From the NCBI RefSeq assembly GCF_022201045.2, contig NC_068562.1, positions 7,484,001 through 7,548,000 on the forward strand: DNA of 64,000 nucleotides, written 5' to 3'. Made by a program: the position numbers and the translations under genes. This stretch comes from Citrus sinensis (lineage: Eukaryota; Streptophyta; Magnoliopsida; Sapindales; Rutaceae). The notes beneath the pieces were generated by a model that worked only from the letters and a program-made list of their open reading frames with translations, did not search any database and was not told where the DNA came from. This document shows, piece after piece, positions 48,901 through 61,301 of the stretch. Numbering within the stretch: position 1 is the stretch's first letter; each line of letters begins with the position of its first letter.

Positions 48901-50458
48901 GACTGAACTCTCTGTTTGCTGCTGTTGAAGCTTATTCACGAAAGCATATACCAGACAGTGCTTGATCAACTAGTTGATGTGTACAAACAAGTTAAGATAG
49001 GAGATCCATTAGAAAAAGGTACCTTGCTCGGGCCATTGCATACTCCTGAATCAAGGAAGAATTTCGAGAAAGGAATTGAGAACATCAAATCTCAGGCATG
49101 TTCTATTTTTCTCCCCTGTATTGGACCAATATTTGTACTATAAGCTTTACTTATCCTGTACAGTTTTAGATTTACTTTATTGCTGGGGGCCACATTTCTT
49201 CAAGATACTTTGAAAATTATGGACTTGATTATACATGTCTTATAGACTGAATATTTTGTATATGCCATTAACAAGCAAACCACAGAATCTAAGTTTATAT
49301 CCTCATTGGTAGCACTATTGAATTTTATCTGCTGTTGTTGATTCAGACGCTGATTCAGTCATCAGATATTTCTTTTTTTCATTTAATTTCTGGTTTACCT
49401 AATCCTTGACTCAAAATTTGATATTATTAAGAATAATATTTTGCAGGGAGGGAAGATCCTTACAGGTGGTTCTGTTATAGAGTCTGAGGGGAACTTTGTG
49501 CAGCCCACAATAGTTGAGATTAGTCCAACAGCTGACATTGTTAAAGAAGAGTTGTTTGCTCCTGTCCTTTATGTTATGAAATTTCAGGTAAATTCTTCCT
49601 TGCTAGTTCAATTTCTCTGCTGAGTCCTGAAGCAGAGAGAAAGTTTCCAATAAAAGAGACTTATTTATTTGCTGTTATGTCTTAGTGCTACACATGTCCC
49701 TTACTTTAAAATATGAAATCTTTGTTCAGACCTTCGAAGAAGCAGTTAAGATCAATAATTCAGTACCCCAGGGATTGAGTAGTTCTATTTTCACCCGCAG
49801 TCCTGAAAATATTTTCAAGTGGCTAGGGTAAGTACGTTTTATCACTTCAGAGGTTTTTTTGTGGTCACATGTCTTGTATGTGTATTATTAAAATCCTCAT
49901 TATCTTGTATTATTATTTTAGATTTTTGAATTGTCTTCAAGAAGTATTTCACTTCCATGCGTGGCACTATGCTACATTCTCCATTTTGATACCTTTTAGT
50001 CGTCAAATGGTCTTGATGAAACCTTACGACATATTTGGAGTTTTTAGAGCTACACATGTTGGTTTCTTGTGGGCAGTCTCCATTTGAAGTATTCCTTAGC
50101 TTTGTAAACTTCTCCCTTGTTTACATGAAATGCAGGCCACATGGAAGTGACACTGGTATTGTGAATGTAAATATACCTACAAATGGGGCTGAAATTGGTG
50201 GTGCTTTTGGTGGTGAAAAGGCTACAGGGGGAGGCCGTGAAGCAGGAAGTGATTCTTGGAAGCAATACATGCGACGCTCGACTTGGTAACCTTATAAGCG
50301 CACACACTCCTTGGGATTTTGCCTCTTTCATTTTAAAAATCTCTCTTAATTCTCTTTCGACCTTCAATGTTTCTACTGATCAATCAACTTAACATCCCTG
50401 CAGCACAATCAACTATGGAAATGAATTGCCTCTGGCCCAAGGAATCAATTTCGGCTAA
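45999..50458 (+). CDS. ALDH7B4: Aldehyde dehydrogenase family 7 member (antiquitin, ALDH7B4-like)
   Basis: NAD-dependent oxidation of alpha-aminoadipic semialdehyde (lysine breakdown) and stress aldehydes; cytosolic in plants. Fourteen exons: 45999-46133, 46702-46788, 46942-47073, 47240-47312, 47501-47523, 47609-47672, 47810-47855, 48004-48184, 48656-48832, 48931-49095, 49447-49587, 49730-49827, 50136-50285, 50404-50458. Sum 1,527 nt, 508 residues, the family's usual size. Signatures: [22 protein letters not shown] for NAD, catalytic Glu266 in LLELSGNNA, nucleophile Cys300 in [29 protein letters not shown]-terminus QGINFG. All introns are GT-AG except intron 10 (49096-49446), which starts GC. 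Exon 5 is only 23 nt. Intact. Confidence 0.97.
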
Positions 50459-53400
50459 GTGGAGCACATTTTGGTCAAGTATGTTAACATATTCTGGTTT
50501 GATTGAAAAATTAAAAGAAAAAAGGAAAAAAGAACTTCTAAAATTACATTTGGTTCAATCTTATGTTTCTTGATTGTAGGGTCCACAGCCATCCTTCATC
50601 CTCAGCAAAATATTTATGCTATGCTTTACAATTCACAAGAGGGCTCTGGCCAGGGACTTGCTATGCTTTAAAGCTGGGGGTTGTTGCCAATAAAAGTTGC
50701 CTACAATTAAAGGCACAGAGGGAAAGTATATGATTGCAATTCATTATGAAAAGCATCATGTCATAAACTTTGCTCTAATTCAAAGTTTTACACTCAGAAA
50801 CTCCTTTCTGAGGTATTATATGAAAAGCATCTGTTCATATTTTGTTGATTATGTTGAGACTTGAGATAAGACCTTACTCTTCTCAATAACTTGGAATTGC
50901 AATAGGTTGATTTTTATCTTATTGCGTGTGTTACTTTAAGAATCACATCAAAGATCAAAGAACTTTGAAAACAATTAACAATCATCATTAAGGGAAAACA
51001 CAATTCTTTTGACCATAATCTCTTATTTATGAAACTTAATTGCGTGCAAGGGAGTATCAGGACACCCTGTAATTCTAATTCAATTTCCAGGATTGAGTAG
51101 ATCTATTACAATATATCATGCGTCAGAAGAAAATTGACGGCGAGAGCACGCATTTTTTCTCCTCCCCTGGTTTGGTCAACCATTTAATTCTTTTAAGTTT
51201 CTGCTTCTATAATCAGTTGTGTAAATAAGAAAACAAATTCACAATTATATTCTTTACAACTTCTCTTGGCCGTAATCTCGAAGTAATTTATTATTAATAA
51301 TACAGCGTTTGCATAACTTATTTTGAAAGAAGTTCGGTCAACAATTCATCACCCCCAAACCCTGTTAAATATCTAACTCCTCAAGAAAAATGAAAATGAC
51401 AGCAAAATAAAAGACAAAGAAGAATGAATCATTGGGCTTGAAAGTCCAAATAAATTAATGATTGAATATGATGATTGGGCAAGGCAAATATGAAATAGGT
51501 ATTAGATATGAAGATTAGGTAAACAACTTACCACCGTGGGCAAGAAATTCGAGCTTCATTATTGGTGGATATGTGTAGAATCTAAACTGTTTATTTCAGG
51601 AAGCTTACCACCATTTTCAAGGACAGCGACTGTTATTATTATTATTATTTTTTCCTTCTTGTACGAGAAGATGATTTTGGACAAGGTTAAATGTCAAAAA
51701 ATTATTTTCCTACAAAAAATTTATCATATGTCTCATGCATCTGGTCAATAATGAACAAACCATATAATAAGTTCTAATAAATGTAAAAAGAGTTGTGTTA
51801 AACGTGTACTTTAATGGCACACGTCAAAATAAAATTCTTTTACTTGAAGTATTTTCGATACTTTGAATGTAGATCAGGTCTGTATACTTATTGTCAACTA
51901 CAAGGGGTCACATTTTTCATTCTCATTCTAAACTCCAATTTTTTTAAAACAATCTCCGGGAATAGTAAGAGTGATGGTAACTGGCAATGATTGAATTGTA
52001 GTGCTATTTTTAAAATAATTATAAATGAGGGGCACATAATTGAGAGAAGGTAAGTGGGGTTAAAAGACTCAAGAAAATCCAAATATCAATAAGATGACCT
52101 GTCACTGACTGAAGAGCATCAGCCACCCCCAGGGGCCAGGCCCAGCTGTTGCGTATAAAACATATCACACCAACCATGCATGCATACAAATGCATGATCC
52201 CGTATCTCTATTCTCCAGAACCCTCTCTCTGCCAAATTCAATACCAGCAGCAGCCGCAGCAAGCATTGCTGTAATTGTGTCTGCCTTTGATTATGATGTT
52301 GCTTTCTTAGTTGTCAATGTTTGTCAATCCAATGTATGCATTTCCATTGAGATTTAAGATCCAATGAACAAAAAAATTTAATATCACAAAATTCCTGTAG
52401 GCACCTGTCAAATCTTACTTCTGATCAATTATTGAGCATACTTGACACTTTCATTGTGGCCCTATCTTATCACTTTGCACTTTTTTAAAAAAAAATTTTA
52501 ATCACCATTCTTGGAGTACAGAAGATTATGTAATTTATAGCATAATGTCAGAATTTAGCCACCATCTGTGCTTTTCAAGGTCATTATCTTGTCATTGTTT
52601 CAATAAAGAAAATTAAATCTTACATTTGTAATTGATGGCATCATTTTTTGATCATTTCAAATTTGGATATGCGTGAGTTAAGGATATATATAATTCGTTG
52701 GAATTTTGAGGTTCGAATTCTTTTCATCGTTCTGTGGCCCAAGAAATTATAGTTTTTCATTAAAAACAAAAAAGAAATTATCTCTGAGACAAAAAGGAGA
52801 TGATCACATATTCACAAACTTATCTTTTTTGATAAACTAAATGTTGAAAACATGAAGTTCTATTTCCTATATAAAGTTATAAACACTTTGACCAATTTGA
52901 CTGGTAATCCGAAAAGAAAATTATCAAGAACTAGAACGTAAAATTAAAAAAAAAAATGGATTGTGGAAAAATACCAAAAGCATTTTACAACGGCTGAAGA
53001 TTTACGTCAGTGCAGTGCAAAGATCTGGAAAGAATTGGAAAGGAGTGGGCAAAATTCATGACATTTAAGCATAAAGTATTAAATACAGGCAGACAGCTCG
53101 AACACTCAAAATAATTTTGTCATATTTGTCAACGAAATAGTTTATTGTCAATTCTGTGCCTGTGACATGACATGCTCTTTCCCTTCGTTTGAAGAATCTC
53201 ATGATGAAAAGGAATGCCACTAGTGGCAACTCAGCCCACCAAAGAATCAAAATCTTTTTGCGGTTGAAGCCATCTTTCACACTAATTATTCGGAAAACAG
53301 AAGATAATAAGTTGGTGGGTGTGCGGTGTGCTGGCTCATCAAGATTAATCGAATAGCTGCCAACTTTGTTGAGTATCTGCCAGATTTTGATACCATTTAT

Positions 53401-53674
53401 GGACAAGCCAAATTTCTTTGTGATTCATACAAAAAAAAAAGGCAAAAGATTGATTGAGAGTTTGAGAAATTAAGACCAGAATTTTCACAAGAAACGAACA
53501 AGATATGTCCAAATAACATGAAAAAAAAAAAGTTCTGTATTTTCATATTAATCATGACTACGTTGATCAACATCTCTAAACCTTAAAACCCTTTTTGGCT
53601 TTCTTTTATTTTTGCGTCAATTCCATTTTTGCACATCTATTTTATTCCAAATTCCATTGTCCCAAAACCCTTCA
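50459..53674. other. Intergenic region, ALDH7B 3' UTR to DUF1677 gene
   Basis: The first ~300 bp are ALDH7B 3' untranslated sequence. Near 52150 a TATA-like GTATAAAA is followed by a GC-richer stretch (52200-52330) with a CAG-rich run (AGCAGCAGCCGCAGCAAGC) that could be a leader or non-coding RNA, but I find no frame worth calling. The minus frame 53065-53406 (113 codons) resembles nothing known. Confidence 0.45.
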
Positions 53675-54157
53675 TCAACCGGACAAGCTAGGGAAGCAGC
53701 TGCCAGACCTTGTAAGCGCCTGGCCGCAAATTTCTCCTACCTTATTAGTAGGACTACTTGGAGTTGATCGTAAGGCTCTAGGAGAATCCAAGCTTCTCCT
53801 GAGAATCTGTCTCATAGCAGTTATCAAATGTATAGCAGCAGCATCCGGGGCAGGCCCTGGGGACCTAATTGTTTTGCAATAGTTCATATGCTTTGCCATT
53901 GCTTCTTCTGTGCTAATAAGTCTCTCGGTCCTTACAATCTCGTCTTTGATAACCTCTGCACACAGCCCGCAAACCCATTTGCCTTGATACCTCTCGCGAA
54001 TCGTTTCAATGTATGCTTGTGTGCATTCTTCAGTTAGGCCACAGCAATCACACTTCACAAACTCGATTTCAGTTTGTGCTATGAGTTTTGTTGTTGCCGA
54101 TGCTGCTGTTTCTGGCGCTGATACCACCATCGGATCGCTCACAATTGTTGCAGACAT
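53675..54157 (-). CDS. DUF1677 family protein
   Basis: Plant-specific family of unknown function. Start taken at ATG 54157 (160 residues): the upstream in-frame extension to 54181 crosses a 3' splice site (TTTGCAG ending at 54171), so it belongs to a 5' UTR intron (54171-54418, donor GTAAATTT). Core: FVKCDCCGLTEECTQAYI (about 33-50), WVCGLCAEVIKDE (61-73), MNYC (91-94); the clustered Cys suggest zinc binding. The tail holds LITAMRQILRRSLDSPRAL and a Ser/Pro-rich end. Length and motif order match the family as I know it. A (TG)n microsatellite sits in the upstream region. Confidence 0.9.
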   Translation of the reverse strand: MSATIVSDPMVVSAPETAASATTKLIAQTEIEFVKCDCCGLTEECTQAYIETIRERYQGKWVCGLCAEVIKDEIVRTERLISTEEAMAKHMNYCKTIRSPGPAPDAAAIHLITAMRQILRRSLDSPRALRSTPSSPTNKVGEICGQALTRSGSCFPSLSG

Positions 54158-54170
54158 TTGCCAAATAACC

Positions 54171-54418
54171 CTGCAAATCAATCAATAATACCATAACTAT
54201 CAATCGTCAATGAACATAAACATCTTTGTTTCTGTCTCTGGAAGCTGATTTCATTTATACTACAAACATATGAATCAAATCAATAAAACCAATCATGCCC
54301 ATAAAGTTTAAATCAAATCTTTAGTACAAAAGCACAAATCTTCACACACCAAATGATCAAAGACTCCATAACCGACCATAACGACAAACAGAAAGAAGCG
54401 AGTCTTGATAAAATTTAC
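54171..54418 (-). other. 5' UTR intron of the DUF1677 gene
   Basis: Minus strand GTAAATTTTATC at the 5' side and TTTGCAG at the 3' side, 248 bp. Decides the translation start: the upstream in-frame codons are intronic. Confidence 0.65.
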
Positions 54419-55404
54419 CAGCAAAAGCAGATCGAAACAAAGCTTGATTGATTCCTTGTATCTCTCAGCCTCCTGTCTCTACTTCTGCTAGTGCTTTTGG
54501 CTCTTTGATTATTATCTTTCAGTCTCCCACTCTCCTTCTTCAAGCTTCTCTTCTTCAGCAAAAATGATCTCACACATCAAAACCATTATAAGAAGCTCTC
54601 TTTTTTATTTAAAGGACTCAGAGATATAGCAAGAACACTTGTCTAAATAACACCCAAAAGAACCCAAATCTTGAATGAAGACAGAGAACAAAAACCAAGA
54701 AATTGCTTTTTGTTTGTTGTTTCTTAAAAACTTTCTTCACACAACCTCAAAAAAAAAAAAAATATCAATTCTTCCCAAACGCGCTTTGTTTGTAATTTTG
54801 TATGATTGTTTGTGTGTGTGTGTGTGTGTGTGTGTGGAAGTAGAAGCCTTTTAAGACAGAAAGAGTACTTTTATAACAAGGAGAAGAGAATCAGCAGAAG
54901 CACAGCCCCAATCATTGAAGCTTAAAGAAGTGGACTAATAGTAAAAAATTATAATCCATGTAAGGCAACGTGTTGGTGTTATACGCTGTCAGTGAATTTC
55001 TGACCGTTGATTTTTAGATTGCCAGCTAAGCATTTATCAAGCTGAACGTGAAACCTAACTTAGCCTTCCCTGTTCTGTTTTGTAAGTTTCCTTTCTTAGA
55101 TTGCCACTGTATGGACAAATGGGTTTCCGCCACGTGTTCGACAGAGACGCGTAAGTATTTCTTCGGTTCTCAAGACCAAATCCTAGATTTTTCTGCCTGA
55201 ACTTCTCTAACTATTGTCTGAAAACGAATCCATAAAGTAGATTTCAGTTTCAGTCTTTCACTGCCGATTTCATCAATTAGTTGACGACAATTTATAAGAT
55301 AATACAAGTAATTTAATTAAAATTTTTGTAAAAAAATTATCAATGACTTAATAAATGACATATTTTTTAATAAAATATAAAAATTTCAATAACCAACAAC
55401 ATAT

Positions 55405-55455
<51 letters not shown>

Positions 55456-56757
55456 TTGGTTTTAATATTTTTTGTCATTAATTTTCTAGCCAGGTAGCGG
55501 TAATTAGCTGAAAACTGCATACGTCCACAAACCACGATAATATAATAATGAGGGTTCCTCAGGCAAAACATGCTTGGTTGAATTTGCATGGAAGTTAAAA
55601 ATATTCACACTCAATTAATTTATTCTATGTTTTAGTCATTCACAGGGTCACAGTACAATACTGTCGTAATAATTTATTTTATTAATATCACGTCAGAGTT
55701 ATAATATTCATAGATAATTATATTTATTTTTAAAAAGATTTGGTAACATTTCCCATTATTTAAGCATAATATTTTATAAATTTAGAGTTTACTTTAACTA
55801 GTTTTTTATTAAATTAAAGAAGCAATTGATAATCCCTTATTAAGACGACATTATGAGCACTGAATTTCACTTCATATTTTATCATATCCAAAAATAAGAG
55901 AGCGTGAAGGCATGTTTATCAAAAGTCATCAATTTGCTGTTAACATTTTAATTTTTGATAATATCTCACTTGAATTTTGATAATATAATAAAAGGATTTT
56001 TAACATTCACACGTGTGTGTGTGTGTGTGTGATGATATTAATAACTCCACTTGGAAAACGTGGTCGGTGAGCGTCACTTACTCAATACAAAGACTGAAAA
56101 CAAGCCGATTCCGTTTTCATTTTTAATGCGAATATGAAATGTTACACCAACCTGCACCTGTTTCTGATCAAGCTGGTGGCCTAATTCGTCCATGGCTACA
56201 GACGATATTTTAGGTTTTCAGAACTTTGCCAAAAATGTAAAGCATTGCATGGGTCCATGGAACTGGAATCAATAAGATAATAACTTGGTCCAAAATTTGC
56301 GTCCAATAAAAGGTAATATACTCTCAAATTATTTGAGGATATATAAAATATAAGCTCGACTTAAGTTAAAGTTGTAAGAGTTTATATTAATATGATAGAT
56401 CGAATTGTTTGAAAATCCATGCTCAGTAAAAGTGGTTTATGTATACTATCAAAATATTTTAGGGAGAAAATTTGTCGGATCTCAATAAAGTTAAAAATTT
56501 TTCATATGTGACAAAATATAATTGATATTTACATCGGAGCAAAGAAGGACAAGTAGTAATTAGTAAGCTTTTTAATCCTTTTTTTTTTCTTAAAGCAAGG
56601 GGATGATGGGCAAAACCGGATTTGAATTTTCAACTCCATATCTTTCCGGAATTTGAATTCACATAACAAGTTAAATAAAAAAACTTAAAACTACTTGATC
56701 AAGCCTTTGAGAATACATAATTACGATTGAATTGTGCTACATTGGCTACTTTAACAA
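54419..56757. other. Upstream region of DUF1677 and intergenic DNA with microsatellites
   Basis: Leader and promoter of the minus-strand gene, then intergenic DNA. Microsatellites: (TG)n about 54811-54836, (AT)n about 55409-55453, (GT)n about 56013-56031. No other gene seen. Confidence 0.5.
55409..55453. repeat. (AT)n microsatellite
   Basis: About 22 uninterrupted AT units. Frames through it are artefacts. Confidence 0.9.
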
Positions 56758-56765
56758 AGTTACTT

Positions 56766-57441
56766 TTAGAATGCAATTTGATTCGCTCAATTCATCTGAT
56801 CTCTAGATTGGATTGAAAATTAAAAAATCTATAATCGGTGGATTGAATATGGATTTACAGAAGTAAATCCATAAAATACAAAAAGTTTTATTTAGTTAAA
56901 AAATAAAATTTGTAAATGTGGCATTAGTGCTTACCAATAAATAAATAAGTTAAAATATAGTTACATTAACACCATATTATATTATATCCAATGATAATAT
57001 GAAATAAAAATTAATTAAATAAACAAATATATCTTCCTAAACATTTAATTTCATGTTTCTAAATAATGAGATTTTTTCTTTTTCTGTGTTATATTTTGAA
57101 ACTTTTACTGTACTTTTTAATTTTTTAAATAATTAATTTATTTAAATCTTATTCAATTTTGAATTTGATCGGTAGTAAAAATATTTCTATATTAATTCTT
57201 TATTTTATTAGTTTATGGATTTGACAGAATTAAAAACTTTTAATCCGCAAACCCATCAACAAAATGATAGATTGGATATGGATTGGTCAAATCTGCATTA
57301 GATCCGCAGATGTATGGATTGGATTTAGATTGAATTTCGTCAATCCACGAATCGGATTGGATTGAAACTTTATAATTTACAAAATCATGAATCGGATATG
57401 GATTAATGTCAGATCCACAAAATCTGATTTGCAATATCCCT
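56766..57441. mobile_element. hAT-like non-autonomous element with 8-bp target duplication
   Basis: 676 bp flanked by AGTTACTT on both sides (56758-56765 and 57442-57449). Ends are loosely inverted: left TTAGAATGCAATTTGATTC, right (other strand) AGGGATATTGCAAATCAGAT. Rich in subterminal GGATTGGAT/ATCCA motifs on both sides, as in hAT elements. No transposase. The 8-bp duplication is the strongest support. Confidence 0.65.
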
Positions 57442-57449
57442 AGTTACTT

Positions 57450-58353
57450 GAGTTTATAAGTAAGATAGGCTCCAAGATCTACCCCCTAACAATTAATATC
57501 AGAGTTAGACCCTAATAATTGAAATGTAATGGAATAACTCAAGTATACGTCAGACGAAAGAATCGAGGTTTGACAATGATTTTATCCGAATGAATTCTTA
57601 GATTGTATCACATATTAATTAGTAAAGAAAAATTACTTAAATCTATAGTTAAGACAAATTCCTTCTCCAAATAAATTAATCTTTTAAGTTGAATACTTAT
57701 AAATTGTAGGCCCACGTAACGATTACCGAGTTCAAAATTTGATAGTTTATAAAATTGCAATTTACGCAACACCTTTCATTTCCATCTGACCCACTTTCAA
57801 CAATTTTAACAGGCATGTGGATATATCTTACCTTATTGGCGATTCCTCACGATCCCAATTGGCAATCATAAAATAAAACCAACCAGTCACGGTCAAATGA
57901 AATTAATTCAAATTAATAAATTATTTGACAAATTAATACATGGACCAAACATTGCCAAGTTAAAAGCAAAAGCATGATGAGGTGGAAATTATAATTATTA
58001 GTATTATAATTGTTATTGTTTCGGCATCAATTGTGAAATTGACTTGCACTATTTTAAATACATATCATCAGACAAAGGACCACCCACCAATACTTTGTTC
58101 CTATCTTTTTATATGAACCTCTTTTACATGTCATCAAATTGAAAACAAATAAAATAATTAAGAGCAAAAACTAGGGTTTTTGTTTTGGCTTTTTCTGAAT
58201 GCATTAATGAAAGTGGGAACAATATGTATGACTATTCGCACGGCAAAGCAGCTCATATTTCAGTATTTCACACTTGTGCATGTGAAACACGCATGCAAGT
58301 TTAGGTCATTTTATTATCAATGTTGTGCTCTAAGGAGGACATATTTCGGTGAT

Positions 58354-58385
<32 letters not shown>

Positions 58386-58549
58386 CATATCATTGAGAAG
58401 TAAGAATGAACATGCTTTAATTCTTTGTTTCCAATACCTTACAACTGTGAGTCTATGACTCGACAGCTTGAACAACACAACATGTCTAGAAAAAAATATC
58501 AGTCTAATTATTTGAGATTGATTTTTTTTTCCAAATCGATGCTTTTGTT

Positions 58550-58590
<41 letters not shown>

Positions 58591-58911
58591 TTATTTATTT
58601 ATTTAAGGCGTCACTCTATAAGGGGAAAGCAAAAATCTTGATCACATAAAAATAGTAATTTTTACGTGGCCAACAACTCAATGAGCTAGTGATGGGCAAC
58701 TCCTCATCTTATCTTTTAAGTGAAATGTTCTACTTTTTTTGTTGGAAGAGTTATATAATTTTCATAAAAAAAAATGTTTACATGTTAAAATTTATTTTAT
58801 TCTTTTCATTTTTCAATGTCTCAATGCTTTACCAGAAAAAGGGGGAAAATTTAATATAGAATCCTTAAATTTTATTGTGAACATATTAAAAACTCCAATA
58901 ATTTCTTTTAG
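57450..58911. other. Intergenic DNA with AT microsatellites
   Basis: No gene seen. (AT)n tracts at about 58362-58384 and 58552-58586, the latter running into ATTT repeats. Confidence 0.5.
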
Positions 58912-59864
58912 GAAAATGCTACTTTCTCCGGGTCAAACCCCGAAACTCATCCAAATGACGCCGTTTCATCTTTTTTTTTTCCTCTTTCATTCTCCCTAAA
59001 CGACGCCGTTTTGGCTAAGGCAAAACCATTGCTTTCTCTTTCTCTTCCGTTTGGTTTAGAAAAAAGGCCAAAGGAACGAGATCCCAGCGCGCTGTCTTCC
59101 TCTTCGTTTTACCCCTCTGCAAAAAACCCTCTTCTCTGTCGTTCACAAACCTCTTTTTTCGTTTTACCCGAGCTTTTCCCGTCTTGGCGCAACAGTCTTG
59201 AAATCCCATTCCTCTTTCTTGGCATGTGCTGCATCTGTTATGTAAGTGAAGTAGATGCACAGTTTGTGCCGTGTTCCCATCGGTCATGTCATGGCTGCAT
59301 AAGTCGGCATCTTCTATATTGCTTGAGATGCTTCTTTTGCAACGCCACAGTCCTCGAGGTTGTCAAGGTGGACGAGAAAATTTTGTAAAAATTTGTCCTA
59401 TCCATTTTTGGTCTCTGGTCAGCGTCAGATGAATGGTTGCAAATTAAGCTTGAACTTGGGGATTCATCCTTAAACAAAGATAAAAATGGAAAAGTTCAAG
59501 GAAATCGCATGATTATATCTGTGTAGTGTGTAATAGCAAAGGGGGTGGGAAAGATGATCAAGAATTTTTGTAGGGGAAGTTGAGGGCATTATTCTGTAAA
59601 TATGAGATGTAAATGGCAAAAGAAATATATCTCTTTTCCTTTTCTCTCTCGCGGCCTGTAAATTGTGGTACAGTGTTCATTCAAGCTTCTTGTTGGCTTA
59701 AGGGACCGAGAAGTACTTAGCAAATTCAATTGATGCAGTTCTAATACGGAGATGAAAATCATAGCAAACGGGGTCGTTTGATGGAGATAAAAAAAAAAAA
59801 AAATTCACGAAACGGCGTCGTTTGCATTAATTTCGGGGTTTGACCCGGGTAAATACCATAACTC
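58912..59864. mobile_element. Gene-capturing TIR element (Pack-MULE-like) carrying an RKP RING exon
   Basis: About 100-bp inverted arms: left 58912-59019, right 59759-59864. Their core, CCGGGTCAAACCCCGAAA, is matched exactly in the other arm apart from one base; further in, GACGCCGTTT and an AAACGAC-CCGTTT block match again, each followed by T/A runs. Long TIRs and a host gene fragment inside are typical of Pack-MULEs. Flanks TTCTTTTAG and TTTTTTAAG could be a decayed duplication but are too T-rich to trust. No transposase. Confidence 0.65.
59224..59388 (+). pseudogene. Captured C-terminal RING fragment of an RKP/KPC1-like E3 ubiquitin ligase
   Basis: From ATG 59224 the frame reads MCCICYVSEVDAQFVPCSH, then RSCHGCISRHLLYC, LRCFFCNATVLEVV and stop: 54 residues. 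RING spacing (CXXC, C, H, C, C, C, CXXC) is complete, and the sequence closely resembles the extreme C-terminus of plant RKP (KPC1-like), a ~1,280-residue protein. Nothing else of RKP is present. The frame is open upstream to 59011 but without Met and without similarity. It sits between the inverted arms of a transposon, so it is a captured fragment. Whether it is transcribed cannot be judged. Confidence 0.75.
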
Positions 59865-61292
59865 TTTTTTTTAAGTTCATATTGTTATGAGTGCACGTAT
59901 TCGAATAGGCATACCCACGACCCATCATTTGAGGTCAATCAAAGCCACATAATATTTAAAATTATTTCTGACATGGCATTGATTCAAATCTGACGTGTCA
60001 CACACTAATTACGAAAGTAGTTAACCAAGTGGTGTTATCATAATAGTTTATTGTATGATTTGGTATATGCCTTTGATTGCATCCAATCTTAAACATTAAA
60101 CAACGTATTCGATTTACATAGATCTTGATGATGATAATGTCAAAAAAAAAAAAGATCTTGATGATGATAATGTCAAAAAGAAAAAGATCTTGATGATGAT
60201 AATGTAAAAAAAAAAAATATCTTGATGATGATATGGTGGATTAAAAGGAATAAACATAAAATCTCGAAAAGGGTTTTTTTTTTTTTTTTAAAAAAAAGTG
60301 ATTGGTATTTGATAACTAATGGAGGAGGAATTGGAGATGACAACAAGCCAAAAGCATATTTGTTTGGTAGCCAAATTTTCTGAAGAAAGTTCTCGAGAAA
60401 ACTTTGCTCATAGCCACAAAGAGACACGGTGATCCTTTTAATAAAGAGCCATCGTCATTGCGTCAAAAAGGAAGTGCTGACATGTTTCCAATAAAAGATA
60501 ACACAATCTTAATTTTTCTTTCATTTACAAAAAAAGAAAAAGAAAAAGAAAAAAGATTAAGGATTAAGTTAAAATGTTATCTAATTGAATCAACTAGAGA
60601 CATAGGATGAAACCTCAACGCCAAAACTTAATTTTGTATTGTTAACTCTCTTAATATAAAATAAAATTTTGATTGATATAGTAATGAAACAAAGTTAACA
60701 AACGTTTCTTATAAATTTATATGTAATTCCCCATGATGTTGAAGCAAGGAAATTGTATCTTTGTGTTAGTAAAGTCTTCTACTATGTGTACTAGATAAAA
60801 ATTTTGATCTAATCTAGATATGCCCATTAAGTCAAAGAAAATGATATTGTAGGGTTATTTATAAATAAAACGATTAATTTAATAAGCAGTTTATTTATAA
60901 TAATTAAGAGAAATTCTTATCCATGGAAGTGTTCGTAATAATAAGGTGATAAATAAACAACCCAAGTTGCTGGAAGTTATTGTCAGCTAGTCGAGATCAT
61001 GAATGTGTCTCGATTAATTAGTAATTAATTTATTGACTGGATTTTGATGGCAGATCTACATGCAATGCATTGTAATCACTAATCAGATAATTGAGGTTTT
61101 GGTTGCGGACATGCGCAGCCAGACCTGTTAATATCAACAAAAAAGCAGACATCAAATTAATAATTAGTACCCACATATTTTGTGATGCGCACTGACAATT
61201 TACACAACAATTTTGCGTAATAGAATTTTTCAATGGCTGAAACACCATGGATATGTTTGATGATTCATATGACACCATCCCATTTCGACACA
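59865..61292. other. Intergenic DNA between the two capture elements
   Basis: Contains a short minisatellite (60121-60233). No gene or TIR pair recognised. Confidence 0.5.
60121..60233. repeat. ~30-bp minisatellite, four copies
   Basis: Units GATCTTGATGATGATAATGT separated by A-rich spacers of varied length; the last copy is truncated. Confidence 0.85.
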
Positions 61293-61301
61293 GATCTCAC
61301 T

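Noticed and set aside
53065-53406. 113-codon minus frame
   Set aside because: No similarity to a known family, no promoter or splice context, in AT-rich DNA; likely chance.
55386-55589. Frame encoding an Ile-Tyr repeat
   Set aside because: Produced by the (AT)n microsatellite.
59011-59223. Upstream part of the open frame before the captured RING
   Set aside because: No ATG at its start (TTG) and no similarity to RKP; it runs from the left arm of the transposon into the fragment.
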